Below, in pieces: positions 26,151 to 35,310 of a DNA stretch of 58,667 nt. The stretch comes from an uncultured Bacteroidales bacterium. GTDB taxonomy: Bacteria > Bacteroidota > Bacteroidia > Bacteroidales > UBA932. Below the pieces are notes generated by a model, which did no database searches, was not told where the DNA came from, and worked only from the letters and a program-made list of their open reading frames with translations. How positions within the stretch are numbered: the first letter of the stretch is position 1; every line of letters starts with the position of its first letter. A program made the position numbers and the translations under genes. The DNA lies in the NCBI GenBank assembly GCA_944322715.1, contig CALUPT010000016.1:1-58667 (forward strand), given 5' to 3'.

Positions 26151-28619
26151 TTAAGCATGTTTCCCGAGGAATGCGGATGAGGTGCCGGCAGTCGTGGCGT
26201 ATGCCCCCGGATCCCTGAATCCGATCAGGAAATCCCTGACTTCCATCCTCCTCTTGCCGGCGAGCTGCAGGTCGGTGATGGCGATCGCACCATCCGCGGC
26301 GGCTATGGCGAGATATGTCCTGCCATCCGAAAGCACCGTCCCCGGGGCAGCCTTGTCCATGCCGTTCTCCTCCAACATCCTGCCGTATTCTTCTCCGTTG
26401 ACCTCCGTGCCGAAGTATATCTTGAGCTGTACCGGTTCCTTGCCTTCCGCTACGATTTCCGTATATGCTGCCGGATACGGGCTCAGACCTCTGATCAGGT
26501 TGTATATGTGTCTTGTCGTGTCGTTCCAGTCTATGTGGCACAGTTCCCTTGTCAGCTTCGGTGCCGGTCTGAGGACTTCGGAGCCCTGGATGAAACTCTT
26601 CTGCAGTCTCAGTTCAATATTCTTGTCAATGATGGAGTCCACTGTCTGGACAACTACCTTGGCTCCGGTATCCATGAGCTTGTCGTGGACATCCCCCGCG
26701 GTATCGGTATCGAGTATCCTGCACTGTTCCCTGTAGATGATATGGCCCGTGTCCATGCCGTCATCGATCATGAATGTGGTGACACCGGTGATGTGGTCTC
26801 CGTTAATGACTGCCCAGTTGATTGGGGCTGCGCCCCTGTATTGCGGCAGAAGGGCGGCGTGGAGGTTGAATGTCCCCAGACGTGGCATTTCCCATACCGC
26901 CTTTGGCAGCATTCTGAACGCAACAACCACGAAAAGGTCCGCCTTCCATGCCCCGAGGGCTTCCATAAATGCCGGATCCTTCAGGGAGACCGGCTGCAGG
27001 ACCGGGATGTCGTGCTCCACGGCATATTTCTTCACAGGGCTTTCGTGGACCTTGAGTCCCCGTCCGCTGGCCTTGTCTGCGACCGTGACCACACCCACGA
27101 CATTGTATCCGTTCTGTACCAGTGCATCGAGGGATGCGACGGCGAATTCAGGCGTACCCATGAATACTATCCTTGTCTTTCTGAGTCTGCCCATCACTGC
27201 GTTCCTTATTTTCTTGACTATTGCGCTGATTTTATCCATATTCAATATCGAAGAGTCGTTGATTGCCTTGTAGGTCAGGAAGATGCCGATAGGGAAAAGT
27301 ATATATGAGGAAATGAATACCCCCATCGGGGCACCGACGGCCCCGTCGTTGGCCAACTTGGTCCCCGTAATGTCTATCACCCAGTACAGTACGAAGAACA
27401 GGACCGAGATGATGGCCGGAGTGCCGAGTCCTCCCTTTCTTATCAGGGCGCCCAACGGCGCTCCTATGAAGAAGAATATGAAGCAGGCGAGGGAAAGGGC
27501 GAACTTCTTCAGTATCTCCACATCTATCCTCCTCAGAAGGAAGGTGTAGTGATAGCCTTCCCTCGAGAAGGTCGTCAGTGTGGAGATGTATTCGTTCACG
27601 CTGTTTATGGCCTTTTCCCTCATCGCGATCTCCTTGTCGAAGTCCGTCTCTTCATCCTCTATGGCAGAGTAGTCGAAATTGGATCTGATGCCGGAACGCC
27701 GCGCAGTGTCCAACTGTCCGTTGTATTTGAATGTCCTTCCTGACCTCAGGCTTGTCAGATGGTCGTTCCTCATGCCTGCCGCAAGACCTCCTATGGAGTC
27801 CTGGCTGTGTTCCAGCTGTTTGAGGTTCATGGACTTTACTTCATCATCGAATCTGGTGTCCTCCGATTTCTGGAACGCATAGTTCTCAAGCGGTATCACG
27901 AGCGACTGTCTGTCGAAATCTATTTTCTGGAGCTGCAACGTGGTATCCCTGAACTTTCTCGTATTGGTCTCCTCATAGTTTTCTCCGCTGAACATGGTGA
28001 ATGTCAGGGCCTTCTTGTCGGCCGTCATTTTCATCATGGCCGAATCGGCGAGAGTAAGGCTCGTATTGCCCTTGTTCCCAGTATGGTTATAGACCATCAC
28101 TCCATACATCATCCCCGTATCATCGTCTCTTGTGTCCACCCTCAGCACATAGCCATCTATGCCATCGTAGAATGTCCCGGTAGGAATCTTGATTTCCTCC
28201 TTTGTCCTTCCGATGTCATCCCTGAGCGTGAATATCTTGTTGTATGCTATGGGTATAAGATTGTTCGATATGAAGAACGCCGCAATGCTTATGACGGCGG
28301 ATGCGTACACTAACGGTACGAGCACCCTGCGCAAGGATATCCCGGCAGCCTTGATTGCAAGCAGTTCGTTGTTCTCCCCGAGCGTGCCGAGGGTCATCAT
28401 GGATGCGAGCAGGGTCGCCAGCGGCAGTGAAAGCGGGATCAGGGTCACGCTTCCCCAACCGAGAAATTCCAATACTACCTTGAAACTCAATCCTTTGCCG
28501 ACCAGTTCATCTATATAGAGCCACAGGAACTGCATCATCAGAATGAAGATGACGACCAGAAGGATCGCTATGAACGGTCCTATGAATGATTTTAATATGA
28601 ACTGATCCAGTTTCTTCAT
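26151..28619 (-). CDS. fmt: Fusion of LptF/LptG-type permease and methionyl-tRNA formyltransferase
   Basis: One uninterrupted 822-codon frame encodes two unrelated proteins. Residues 1-460 are an LptF/G permease: N-terminal helices about 12-36, 52-75 and 97-120, a periplasmic jellyroll, then C-terminal helices about 372-455. Residues 480-822 are Fmt: IVFMGTPEFAV, VVAFRMLPKAVW, Asn 585 and His 587 in FNLHAALLPQYRGAAPIN, and Asp 623 in MDTGH. The Fmt half would lie on the cytoplasmic side. An internal ATG at 27194 (Met 476) has AAGGA 8 bases upstream, so Fmt may also be made separately. LPS transport and initiator-tRNA formylation have no known link. Confidence 0.9.
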   Translation of the reverse strand: MKKLDQFILKSFIGPFIAILLVVIFILMMQFLWLYIDELVGKGLSFKVVLEFLGWGSVTLIPLSLPLATLLASMMTLGTLGENNELLAIKAAGISLRRVLVPLVYASAVISIAAFFISNNLIPIAYNKIFTLRDDIGRTKEEIKIPTGTFYDGIDGYVLRVDTRDDDTGMMYGVMVYNHTGNKGNTSLTLADSAMMKMTADKKALTFTMFSGENYEETNTRKFRDTTLQLQKIDFDRQSLVIPLENYAFQKSEDTRFDDEVKSMNLKQLEHSQDSIGGLAAGMRNDHLTSLRSGRTFKYNGQLDTARRSGIRSNFDYSAIEDEETDFDKEIAMREKAINSVNEYISTLTTFSREGYHYTFLLRRIDVEILKKFALSLACFIFFFIGAPLGALIRKGGLGTPAIISVLFFVLYWVIDITGTKLANDGAVGAPMGVFISSYILFPIGIFLTYKAINDSSILNMDKISAIVKKIRNAVMGRLRKTRIVFMGTPEFAVASLDALVQNGYNVVGVVTVADKASGRGLKVHESPVKKYAVEHDIPVLQPVSLKDPAFMEALGAWKADLFVVVAFRMLPKAVWEMPRLGTFNLHAALLPQYRGAAPINWAVINGDHITGVTTFMIDDGMDTGHIIYREQCRILDTDTAGDVHDKLMDTGAKVVVQTVDSIIDKNIELRLQKSFIQGSEVLRPAPKLTRELCHIDWNDTTRHIYNLIRGLSPYPAAYTEIVAEGKEPVQLKIYFGTEVNGEEYGRMLEENGMDKAAPGTVLSDGRTYLAIAAADGAIAITDLQLAGKRRMEVRDFLIGFRDPGAYATTAGTSSAFLGKHA

Positions 28620-28706
28620 CTCCTGGTCTGAATTAAAGGCATCTGCATCGTTGTCATCGTCATTCCAATCCTCACAACCAGGAGGTTGCTGCGGCTTTCA
28701 TTCCGT

Positions 28707-31334
28707 TTACCGGGTGGCGAGGGCAACCATTTTTTCCAGAGCATCCGCAAGACCGTCCGGATTCTTGCCACCGGCAGTCGCGAATCCCGGCTGGCCCCCG
28801 CCTCCTCCGAGAATGAGCCTGGCGGCCTCCTTGACATCCGTCCCTGCATTGTGCCCCTTGCGGACAAGGTCTTCCGAATACATCAGCATCAGCTGCGGCT
28901 TGCCAGCCGCTTCACATGCAACTGCAACCACCATATTCTCTGCTTCTTTCTGCAGCATCTGGCAGGCCTTACGGACTATGTCCGGATTGATCTGCACTGC
29001 CTTGTCGGGACCGATGGCCACAACGTTGATGCCGTTGACCGGGCCGGCCATTTCGAGCAGTGCCTTCTTGAAGGCCGCACTCTTCTCCCTTGCAATCGCC
29101 TCGACCTCTTTTCTGAAATGCTCGTTCTCCTCTATCAGTTTCCCGATGGCTCCGGCAAGGTCTGGCGCATTGTTGAACAGTGCCTTGGCTGCACGGAACG
29201 AGTTTTCCATCGCATCCACGACCTTCTCTGCATACGGACCTGTAACAGCCTCTATCCTGCGTATTCCTGCTGCAATGGCGGATTCGGAAACGATCTTGAA
29301 AAATCCTATCTGACCGGTTGCAGCCGCGTGGCAGCCTCCGCAAAGCTCCACTGAGTCCCCGAACTTAACGATACGCACCTTGTCCCCGTATTTTTCTCCG
29401 AAGAGCGCCATGGCGCCCATTGCCCGGGCCTGCTCCATTGTCGCGTCGCGGTTCTCTTCCAGAGGCGAATTCTCGCGGACAAGTTCGTTTACACGGTTTT
29501 CCACGAGGTCGATCTGCTCATCCGACAGTTTCTCGAAATGCGAGAAGTCGAAGCGGAAATAGGAATCCGTCACGAAAGAGCCTTTCTGCTCCACGTGTGT
29601 CCCGAGTATTTCGCGCAGAGCCTTGTGGAGAAGGTGGGTGGCAGTGTGGTTGGATGAAATCAGCCGTCTTCTCGGCGCATCCACCACGAGGGTGAATGCA
29701 TCGGTGCAGTCCGCAGGGATGCGTTCTGCAATGTGTATCGTCAGATTGTTTTCCTTGATCGTGTTGACAATGGCGATTTTCTCCCCGTCACCGGCGAGTA
29801 TGTATCCTGTATCCCCGACTTCGCCTCCCATTTCGGCATAGAAAGGCGTCCGGTCGAATACGAGCTGGTGCATTGTCCTGTTCTTCGCCTTGACCGTACG
29901 GTGGCGGGTGAGTGTCGCCCCCTCAAGTGATGTGCAGTCATATCCGATGAACTCCACATTCTCGCAGTGATGGAACTCCACCCAGTCTCCCGACTCTATA
30001 GCCGTGGCGTTGCGGGCACGCTCCTTCTGTTTCTGAAGCTCCCTCTCGAACCCGTCGATGTCTATGGTGTACCCGTTTTCGGAGGCGATGAGCTCGCTCA
30101 GGTCGATCGGAAAGCCGAAAGTGTCATATAGCACGAATGCATCCTCTCCCTTGATCACCTTGTCGGCGCCGGATTTCTCCATTATGTTGTCCATCAGACG
30201 TATGCCCCTGTCCAAAGTGCGGAGGAACGCCATCTCCTCCTCACGGATGACCCTCTCCACGAGCTGCTGCTGCCGTGCGATTTCCGGATAGGACTCTCCC
30301 ATGTCATCCACGAGCTGTCCCACTAAACGGCAGAGGAAAGGCTCGCTGAATCCCAGGAAGGTATAGCCGTACCGGACTGCGCGGCGGAGTATCCTCCTGA
30401 TGACGTAGCCGGCCTTGACATTGGACGGAAGCTGTCCATCGGCAATGGAGAAACTGATGGCCCTGATGTGGTCCGCGATGACCCTCATCGCCACATCCGT
30501 CTTGCCGCTCTCGCCGTACCTGTGTCCGGAAAGTTCCTCTATCCTGCGGATCATCCCTGTGAAGACATCCGTGTCGTAGTTGCTGGTCTTGCCCTGCAGT
30601 ACCATGCAAAGCCGTTCGAAGCCCATACCGGTATCCACATTCCTGTTCGGAAGCGGTTCAAGTTCTCCGTTGGCCTTGCGGTTGAACTGCATGAACACGA
30701 GGTTCCATATCTCGATTACAAGGGGGTTGCCGGTGTTCACCAGTTCCCGTCCAGGCACTGCCTTCCTTTCCTCATCGCTCCTCAGGTCGATATGTATCTC
30801 GCTGCACGGTCCGCACGGCCCGGTATCGCCCATTTCCCAGAAATTGTCATGCTTGTCTCCGAGCAGTATCCTGTCTTCCGGGACATGCAGTTTCCATCTG
30901 TCTTTCGCTTCCGTATCCATTTCCGTCCCGTCGGAGGCGTCCCCCTTGAATACGGTTACATACAGCCTGTCCCTGTCTATGCCGTAGACTTCCGTCAGCA
31001 GTTCCCACGCCCAGTCTATCGCCTCGGCCTTGAAATAGTCTCCGAAACTCCAGTTGCCGAGCATTTCGAACATCGTATGATGGTAGGAATCGTGGCCCAC
31101 TTCTTCCAGGTCATTGTGCTTCCCGCTGACCCTCAGGCATTTCTGACTGTCCGTCACCCTGTTGTATTTCGGGGTGCTGTTGCCGAGGAACCAGTCCTTG
31201 AACTGGTTCATCCCTGCGTTTGTAAACATGAGTGTAGGGTCATTCTTGACCACCATCGGAGCCGATGGTACTATGGTGTGGCCTTTGGACGCGAAAAAGT
31301 CCAGAAAAGTTTTCCTTATTTCCTTTGAAGTCAT
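28707..31334 (-). CDS. alaS: Alanyl-tRNA synthetase
   Basis: A 875-aa class II synthetase charging tRNA-Ala. The N-terminal catalytic domain begins KTFLDFFASKGH with the motif MFTNAGMNQFKDWFLG. The editing domain carries HTATH and the distal zinc residues CGGCH. The C-terminal oligomerisation domain ends with the Gly-rich GGGGGQPGFATAGG. Length is normal for the family. It heads a minus-strand run with lptG-fmt, thiamine pyrophosphokinase, ilvA and ilvE; the 87-base gap to the next gene shows no terminator. Confidence 0.97.
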   Translation of the reverse strand: MTSKEIRKTFLDFFASKGHTIVPSAPMVVKNDPTLMFTNAGMNQFKDWFLGNSTPKYNRVTDSQKCLRVSGKHNDLEEVGHDSYHHTMFEMLGNWSFGDYFKAEAIDWAWELLTEVYGIDRDRLYVTVFKGDASDGTEMDTEAKDRWKLHVPEDRILLGDKHDNFWEMGDTGPCGPCSEIHIDLRSDEERKAVPGRELVNTGNPLVIEIWNLVFMQFNRKANGELEPLPNRNVDTGMGFERLCMVLQGKTSNYDTDVFTGMIRRIEELSGHRYGESGKTDVAMRVIADHIRAISFSIADGQLPSNVKAGYVIRRILRRAVRYGYTFLGFSEPFLCRLVGQLVDDMGESYPEIARQQQLVERVIREEEMAFLRTLDRGIRLMDNIMEKSGADKVIKGEDAFVLYDTFGFPIDLSELIASENGYTIDIDGFERELQKQKERARNATAIESGDWVEFHHCENVEFIGYDCTSLEGATLTRHRTVKAKNRTMHQLVFDRTPFYAEMGGEVGDTGYILAGDGEKIAIVNTIKENNLTIHIAERIPADCTDAFTLVVDAPRRRLISSNHTATHLLHKALREILGTHVEQKGSFVTDSYFRFDFSHFEKLSDEQIDLVENRVNELVRENSPLEENRDATMEQARAMGAMALFGEKYGDKVRIVKFGDSVELCGGCHAAATGQIGFFKIVSESAIAAGIRRIEAVTGPYAEKVVDAMENSFRAAKALFNNAPDLAGAIGKLIEENEHFRKEVEAIAREKSAAFKKALLEMAGPVNGINVVAIGPDKAVQINPDIVRKACQMLQKEAENMVVAVACEAAGKPQLMLMYSEDLVRKGHNAGTDVKEAARLILGGGGGQPGFATAGGKNPDGLADALEKMVALATR

Positions 31335-31357
31335 GATTTAAAAAACAAAATATCGTG

Positions 31358-31365
31358 CAAAATTA
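31358..31365 (-). promoter_or_regulatory. -7 box for alaS
   Basis: On the minus strand this reads TAATTTTG, matching TAnnTTTG, 23 bases before the ATG at 31334. It is back to back with the promoter of the M23 peptidase operon. Confidence 0.5.
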
Positions 31366-31386
31366 TAATTTTTTCCGGAAAAAGAC

Positions 31387-31394
31387 TATCTTTG
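31387..31394 (+). promoter_or_regulatory. -7 box directly in front of the M23 peptidase start
   Basis: TATCTTTG ends only 5 bases before the ATG at 31400. A transcript from it would have almost no leader. No convincing -33 element is seen. Confidence 0.5.
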
Positions 31395-31399
31395 CGCCC

Positions 31400-32395
31400 A
31401 TGCGGAATTCCAAAAAATACATTTTCAACAGTGAAACCCTTTCATACGAGGAGCAGATAAAGTCAAGAAGGTCACGGATAATCAAGTATTCGTGCCTTTT
31501 TCTTGCAAGTGTCGCCATGACGCTTCTGTATGTGTGGATATATACGGATGTGCTGGGACAGGACCTGCCCAAGACCGCAAGGCTCCAGAGGATCAATGAT
31601 GGCTGGAGCGCGAAGGTAGATCTGATTGACAGGCATTTGGATGAGTACGATGAGGCTTTGGCTTCCCTCCAGATGAGGGATGATGACATCTACCGTTCCA
31701 TTTTCGGAATGTCTCCCATATCCAAGGAGGTGAGGAACGCCGGGTTCGGCGGAGTCAACCGCTATGCATATCTCGAAGGGGCCGATGCCTGCGGCCATAT
31801 AAAGGGTACTGTCGTGAGGCTCGATATCCTCACGAAGAAGTCGTACGTGCAGAGCAAGTCCTTTGATGATGTGGCGGTCGTGGCGGAAAGGTCCGGAGAG
31901 ATGGTGTCGTGCATCCCGAAGATCGCCCCTATCGTGCCGGACCGGTCGGTCTACAGGCTTTCAAGCAGTTTCGGCGTGAGGAAGGATCCGATTACGGGAC
32001 GCAGGGCAAGGCATCAGGGACTGGATTTCGCGATAGAGGTCGGCAATCCGGTCTATTCCACAGGGGACGGTACTGTGGTCAAGGTCCAGAGAAGCCGCTG
32101 GGGATACGGCAACAACATTGTCGTGGACCACGGTTTCGGCTACAAGACCAGATATGCCCACCTCAGTTCAATCGATGTGCATGAGGGAATGGCCGTCAGG
32201 AGAGGGGATTTCCTCGGGAGGACGGGCAATACGGGCAAGTCATCCGGCCCGCATCTCCATTATGAAGTGATCTATATGGGCAGGCATGTCAATCCTGTCA
32301 ATTATCTGGATCTGGACATTCCTGCCGAGGAATATGCATCCATGGTGCGGCAGGTCGGGGCGAGATCCGGTTCTGCGGATACTGATCTCATGTAG
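31400..32395 (+). CDS. Membrane-anchored M23 peptidase (LytM domain), copy 1
   Basis: A 331-aa protein with a basic N terminus, one transmembrane helix (about 30-52), a helical periplasmic stalk (about 55-110) and a LytM zinc-peptidase domain (about 180-310). Active residues are intact: His 205 and Asp 209 in HQGLD, and His 285 and His 287 in HLHYE, so it should cut peptidoglycan cross-bridges or stem peptides. The ATG at 31400 follows the promoter; an upstream GTG at 31355 would place the promoter inside the gene. A paralogue follows 2 bases after its stop. Confidence 0.9.
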   Translation: MRNSKKYIFNSETLSYEEQIKSRRSRIIKYSCLFLASVAMTLLYVWIYTDVLGQDLPKTARLQRINDGWSAKVDLIDRHLDEYDEALASLQMRDDDIYRSIFGMSPISKEVRNAGFGGVNRYAYLEGADACGHIKGTVVRLDILTKKSYVQSKSFDDVAVVAERSGEMVSCIPKIAPIVPDRSVYRLSSSFGVRKDPITGRRARHQGLDFAIEVGNPVYSTGDGTVVKVQRSRWGYGNNIVVDHGFGYKTRYAHLSSIDVHEGMAVRRGDFLGRTGNTGKSSGPHLHYEVIYMGRHVNPVNYLDLDIPAEEYASMVRQVGARSGSADTDLM

Positions 32396-32397
32396 CG

Positions 32398-33348
32398 ATG
32401 TCACCCAAGTATATCTATGACGACAAGCAGGTGAAGTTCCGCCGTTCCACGCGGACCTTCAGGAGCGTGGTGTCGCGTGTCCTGAAATATTTTTTAGTGT
32501 CGGTGGCTCTTGCCGCGGTGTATTATGCCATCTTTTCCCTGCTGTTCAGTACGGATACGGAAAGGAGGCTCAGGCAGGAGAACAGGATGTATTCCAAGGT
32601 CTATCCCGAGATGGTCAGAAAGGACCGTATGCTGTCCGATGTGGTTGCCGGTCTGCAGATGAGGGACGATGAGATATACAAGGCCATATTCCATACCGAG
32701 GCCCCCAATGTGGAGCGTCTGTCTTCAGTGGATTTCCTTGCCGGAGGCGATACCCTGCGGGATGCGGACATCGTGGCGATAACTTCCGACAAGCTCGACA
32801 TGCTGGAAGACTGTGTCGGCAGGGTGGAGCGCAATTTCAGGGAGATTGTCGGCCGCTGTTCTGAAGAGGATTTCGTCATGCCGCCGATGAAGTTTCCCAT
32901 TAAGGGTTTCAGCTACACCCAGACCGGGGCTACGACCGGTGCGAAGATAAATCCGTTCTACAAGGTCAAGGTGGAGCATCACGGACTGGACATGATCGCG
33001 CATACCGGGACGGAAGTCTATTCTTCCGGAAAAGGCGTGGTGTCGGCCGTGAAAAGGTCCGGAAGGGGACGCGGGAATGTGGTGGAAATAACCCATGACG
33101 GAGGCTACGTCACGAGATATGCGCATTTGGATGACATTCTGGTCAGGCGGGGCAGCAAGGTGGATGAGCAGACGCTGATCGGGCATGTGGGGACTTCGGG
33201 AATGACCATTGCCCCACATCTGCATTATGAAGTGCTGAAGGATGGCAGGACTCTCGATCCGGTGAACTATTTCTTCGGCGAGGTAGATCCCTACGCCTAT
33301 GCGGATATTCTCATAATGTCCGTTACGACGGGGCAGTCGATGGATTGA
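32398..33348 (+). CDS. Membrane-anchored M23 peptidase (LytM domain), copy 2
   Basis: A 316-aa paralogue of the preceding protein with the same plan: basic N terminus, transmembrane helix (about 29-51), coiled stalk containing LQMRDDEIYKAIF (the neighbour has LQMRDDDIYRSIF), and a C-terminal LytM domain. Zinc ligands His 194 and Asp 198 in HHGLD and His 274/His 276 in HLHYE are intact, so it is probably active. The tandem copies may form a heterodimer or differ in timing in cell-wall growth or division. Its 3' end runs up to the MerR-type gene. Confidence 0.9.
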   Translation: MSPKYIYDDKQVKFRRSTRTFRSVVSRVLKYFLVSVALAAVYYAIFSLLFSTDTERRLRQENRMYSKVYPEMVRKDRMLSDVVAGLQMRDDEIYKAIFHTEAPNVERLSSVDFLAGGDTLRDADIVAITSDKLDMLEDCVGRVERNFREIVGRCSEEDFVMPPMKFPIKGFSYTQTGATTGAKINPFYKVKVEHHGLDMIAHTGTEVYSSGKGVVSAVKRSGRGRGNVVEITHDGGYVTRYAHLDDILVRRGSKVDEQTLIGHVGTSGMTIAPHLHYEVLKDGRTLDPVNYFFGEVDPYAYADILIMSVTTGQSMD

Positions 33349-33365
33349 CAAACGACTACGCAGGT

Positions 33366-33683
33366 ATGGGCAAGCTATATTACAGTATCGGAGATGTCGC
33401 GGAAATCCTCGGGGAGAATGTATCCCTGGTGAGGTTCTGGTCCGACACGTTCCCCAGGTTCATCAGACCGAAACGCAATGCCAAGGGCAACAGGCTCTTC
33501 ATGGCGGATGATGTGGAGATGTTCAAGAGGATACATTTCCTTGTAAAGACGGAAGGGCTGACATTGGAAGGTGCGGCGAAACAGCTGAAGCGGGATACGG
33601 CTAAGGTGGACCGCTCGATCCGGGTCCTCGAGTCCCTGCACCGTATCAGGGAGCAGCTGGAGAGTATCCGCAAAAGTCTGTAG
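33366..33683 (+). CDS. MerR-family transcriptional regulator
   Basis: A 105-aa small regulator. The N-terminal winged helix (YYSIGDVAEILGENVSLVRFW, about 4-24, then RPKRNAKGNRLF) is typical of MerR proteins. A short helix follows (about 70-105) that could form the dimer coil. There is no C-terminal ligand domain and no Cys metal site. The ATG at 33366 fits the family's usual start; a TTG at 33345 overlapping the previous gene is possible. It is in an operon with the M23 peptidases and nif3; targets are unknown. Confidence 0.85.
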   Translation: MGKLYYSIGDVAEILGENVSLVRFWSDTFPRFIRPKRNAKGNRLFMADDVEMFKRIHFLVKTEGLTLEGAAKQLKRDTAKVDRSIRVLESLHRIREQLESIRKSL

Positions 33684-33713
33684 GACATATAATATTATAA
33701 GGAATAATCGATA

Positions 33714-34490
33714 ATGAAGGTAAGGGACATAGTCAGGGTGATCGAGGATTTCGCCCCTCTTTCGAATCAGGAGAGCTGGGACAACAGCGGGCTTTGCATA
33801 GGTTCGCCGGATGCGGAGGTGACATCCGTCCTTCTCGGACTTGACTGTACTCCGGAGCTGGTGGATGAGGCTGTGTCTGTCGGGGCGGACATGATAGTGA
33901 CCCATCATCCGCTGATATTCTCGGGGCTGAAACGCATTGCCCCGGATGATCCTGTGGGACTTGCCGTCATCAAGGCCGTCTCGGCAGGGATATCCGTATA
34001 TGCCGCCCATACTTCTGCGGACAAGGTGATTGCGGGAGTGAGCGGCGCGATGGCTGCAAGGCTCGGCCTGGAGGACGTGGGGATTCTCGACCCCGGGGAG
34101 AACGGTGCAGGTCTGGGTGTCATCGGCTTTCTGCCGGAGCCTCTGTCGGCGGAAGCCGCGATAGGATTGGTCAAGGAGCGCTTCGGCCTGAAGGTGGCCA
34201 GATGTTCGAGACCGTCGGATGTCCCCATCAGGAAGGTGGCGCTGTGCGGCGGGGCCGGCAGTTCCCTTATCGGCAAGGCCATCGCTTCGGGAGCGCAGCT
34301 GTATGTGTCGGGGGATATTTCCTACCATCATTTCTTCACTCCTGACGGCTTCATGCTCATGGACATCGGACATTATGAAAGTGAAAAGGATATAGTGGAC
34401 ATTTTATTTTCATTGATACGGAAAAATTTTCCTACCTTTGCAGTCCGAATTACGGAGAATTCATATAGTAACCCGATATTTTATTTTTAA
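33714..34490 (+). CDS. Nif3-like dinuclear metal-centre protein
   Basis: A 258-aa protein of the NIF3/YbgI family (also annotated GTP cyclohydrolase I type 2 homologue), a ring-shaped hexamer with two metal ions. Metal motifs: THHPL (about 63-67), AHTSADKV (about 98-105) and DIGHYESE near the C terminus. Many Bacteroidota members carry an extra central domain and reach about 360 aa; this one lacks it. The gene is followed by a cdsZ-like gene, a pairing seen in other bacteria. The family function is unsettled. Confidence 0.9.
   Translation: MKVRDIVRVIEDFAPLSNQESWDNSGLCIGSPDAEVTSVLLGLDCTPELVDEAVSVGADMIVTHHPLIFSGLKRIAPDDPVGLAVIKAVSAGISVYAAHTSADKVIAGVSGAMAARLGLEDVGILDPGENGAGLGVIGFLPEPLSAEAAIGLVKERFGLKVARCSRPSDVPIRKVALCGGAGSSLIGKAIASGAQLYVSGDISYHHFFTPDGFMLMDIGHYESEKDIVDILFSLIRKNFPTFAVRITENSYSNPIFYF
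34433..34440 (+). promoter_or_regulatory. -7 box for the cdsZ-dnaB genes, inside nif3
   Basis: TACCTTTG within the last codons of nif3 fits TAnnTTTG, with a possible -33 TTG at 34413-34415. It is 55 bases before the ATG at 34496, giving the downstream genes their own start. Confidence 0.5.
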
Positions 34491-34495
34491 GCGAT

Positions 34496-35305
34496 ATGGC
34501 CAAGAAGACAAAGAAAATCGAAACTCCTATCGACCAGAGGGAGACCTTCGTGTCGATCCAGAAAAATTTCGCTGATTCCGACCTCAGTGTAGAGGAGAAA
34601 CTCAAGACCCTCTACTCTCTCCAGTTGATAGATACCGAGATAGACAAGATACTCCAGTTGAGGGGAGAACTTCCGGTAGAGGTGGAGAATCTGGAGAATG
34701 AGATTGCCGACCTGAAGGCAAAGGTGGCCGGCATCACGGCGCAGATAGAGGAGTCGACGAAAAAGATAGCCGAATACAAGAACAGGATAGTGGACTACGA
34801 TGCTTCGATCGAGAAATACAAGGCACAGGTGGACCATGTGGCGAACAGCCGTGAATATGACTCTCTGAGCAAGGAGATAGAGAACCTCGGACTGCTCAGG
34901 CAGATCGCGGAGAAGAATATCGGAGAGACGAAGGAAGCGATTGTTGCCAGGAAGGGCGATATCGAAGCCATAAAGGAGAAACTTTCCGTAAGGAACGATG
35001 ATCTCAAGGCGAAGAAGCAGGAACTGGCTACGATAGTGGAGTCCACTGCCAAGGATGAGGAGAAGCTCCTTGCCAGGAGGGAGGAATGCGCAGCCAGGAT
35101 AGATGCCAGGACAATGAGCGCCTACAACCATATCCGCAACAGCAGCAACAACCATCTCGCCGTAGTGACCGTATTCAACGGCAACGCCTGCGGAGGATGC
35201 TTCAGCACGATAGCTCCGCAGCGCCTGATCGACATCGCCTCCAACAGGAAGATGATCATCTGCGAATATTGCGGCAGGATTCTGGTCAATCCGGATTTTG
35301 AATAG
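34496..35305 (+). CDS. CdsZ-like coiled-coil protein with C4 zinc ribbon
   Basis: A 269-aa protein. Residues about 35-210 are a long antiparallel coiled coil rich in Glu, Lys and Ala. The C-terminal zinc ribbon has CGGCF near 235 and CEYCGR near 259. This is the DUF164/zf-RING_7 architecture, first studied as CdsZ in Chlamydia. It directly follows nif3 and precedes dnaB by 5 bases. A role in nucleic-acid binding or as a chaperone is plausible but not shown by the sequence. Confidence 0.88.
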   Translation: MAKKTKKIETPIDQRETFVSIQKNFADSDLSVEEKLKTLYSLQLIDTEIDKILQLRGELPVEVENLENEIADLKAKVAGITAQIEESTKKIAEYKNRIVDYDASIEKYKAQVDHVANSREYDSLSKEIENLGLLRQIAEKNIGETKEAIVARKGDIEAIKEKLSVRNDDLKAKKQELATIVESTAKDEEKLLARREECAARIDARTMSAYNHIRNSSNNHLAVVTVFNGNACGGCFSTIAPQRLIDIASNRKMIICEYCGRILVNPDFE

Positions 35306-35310
35306 TCGTT

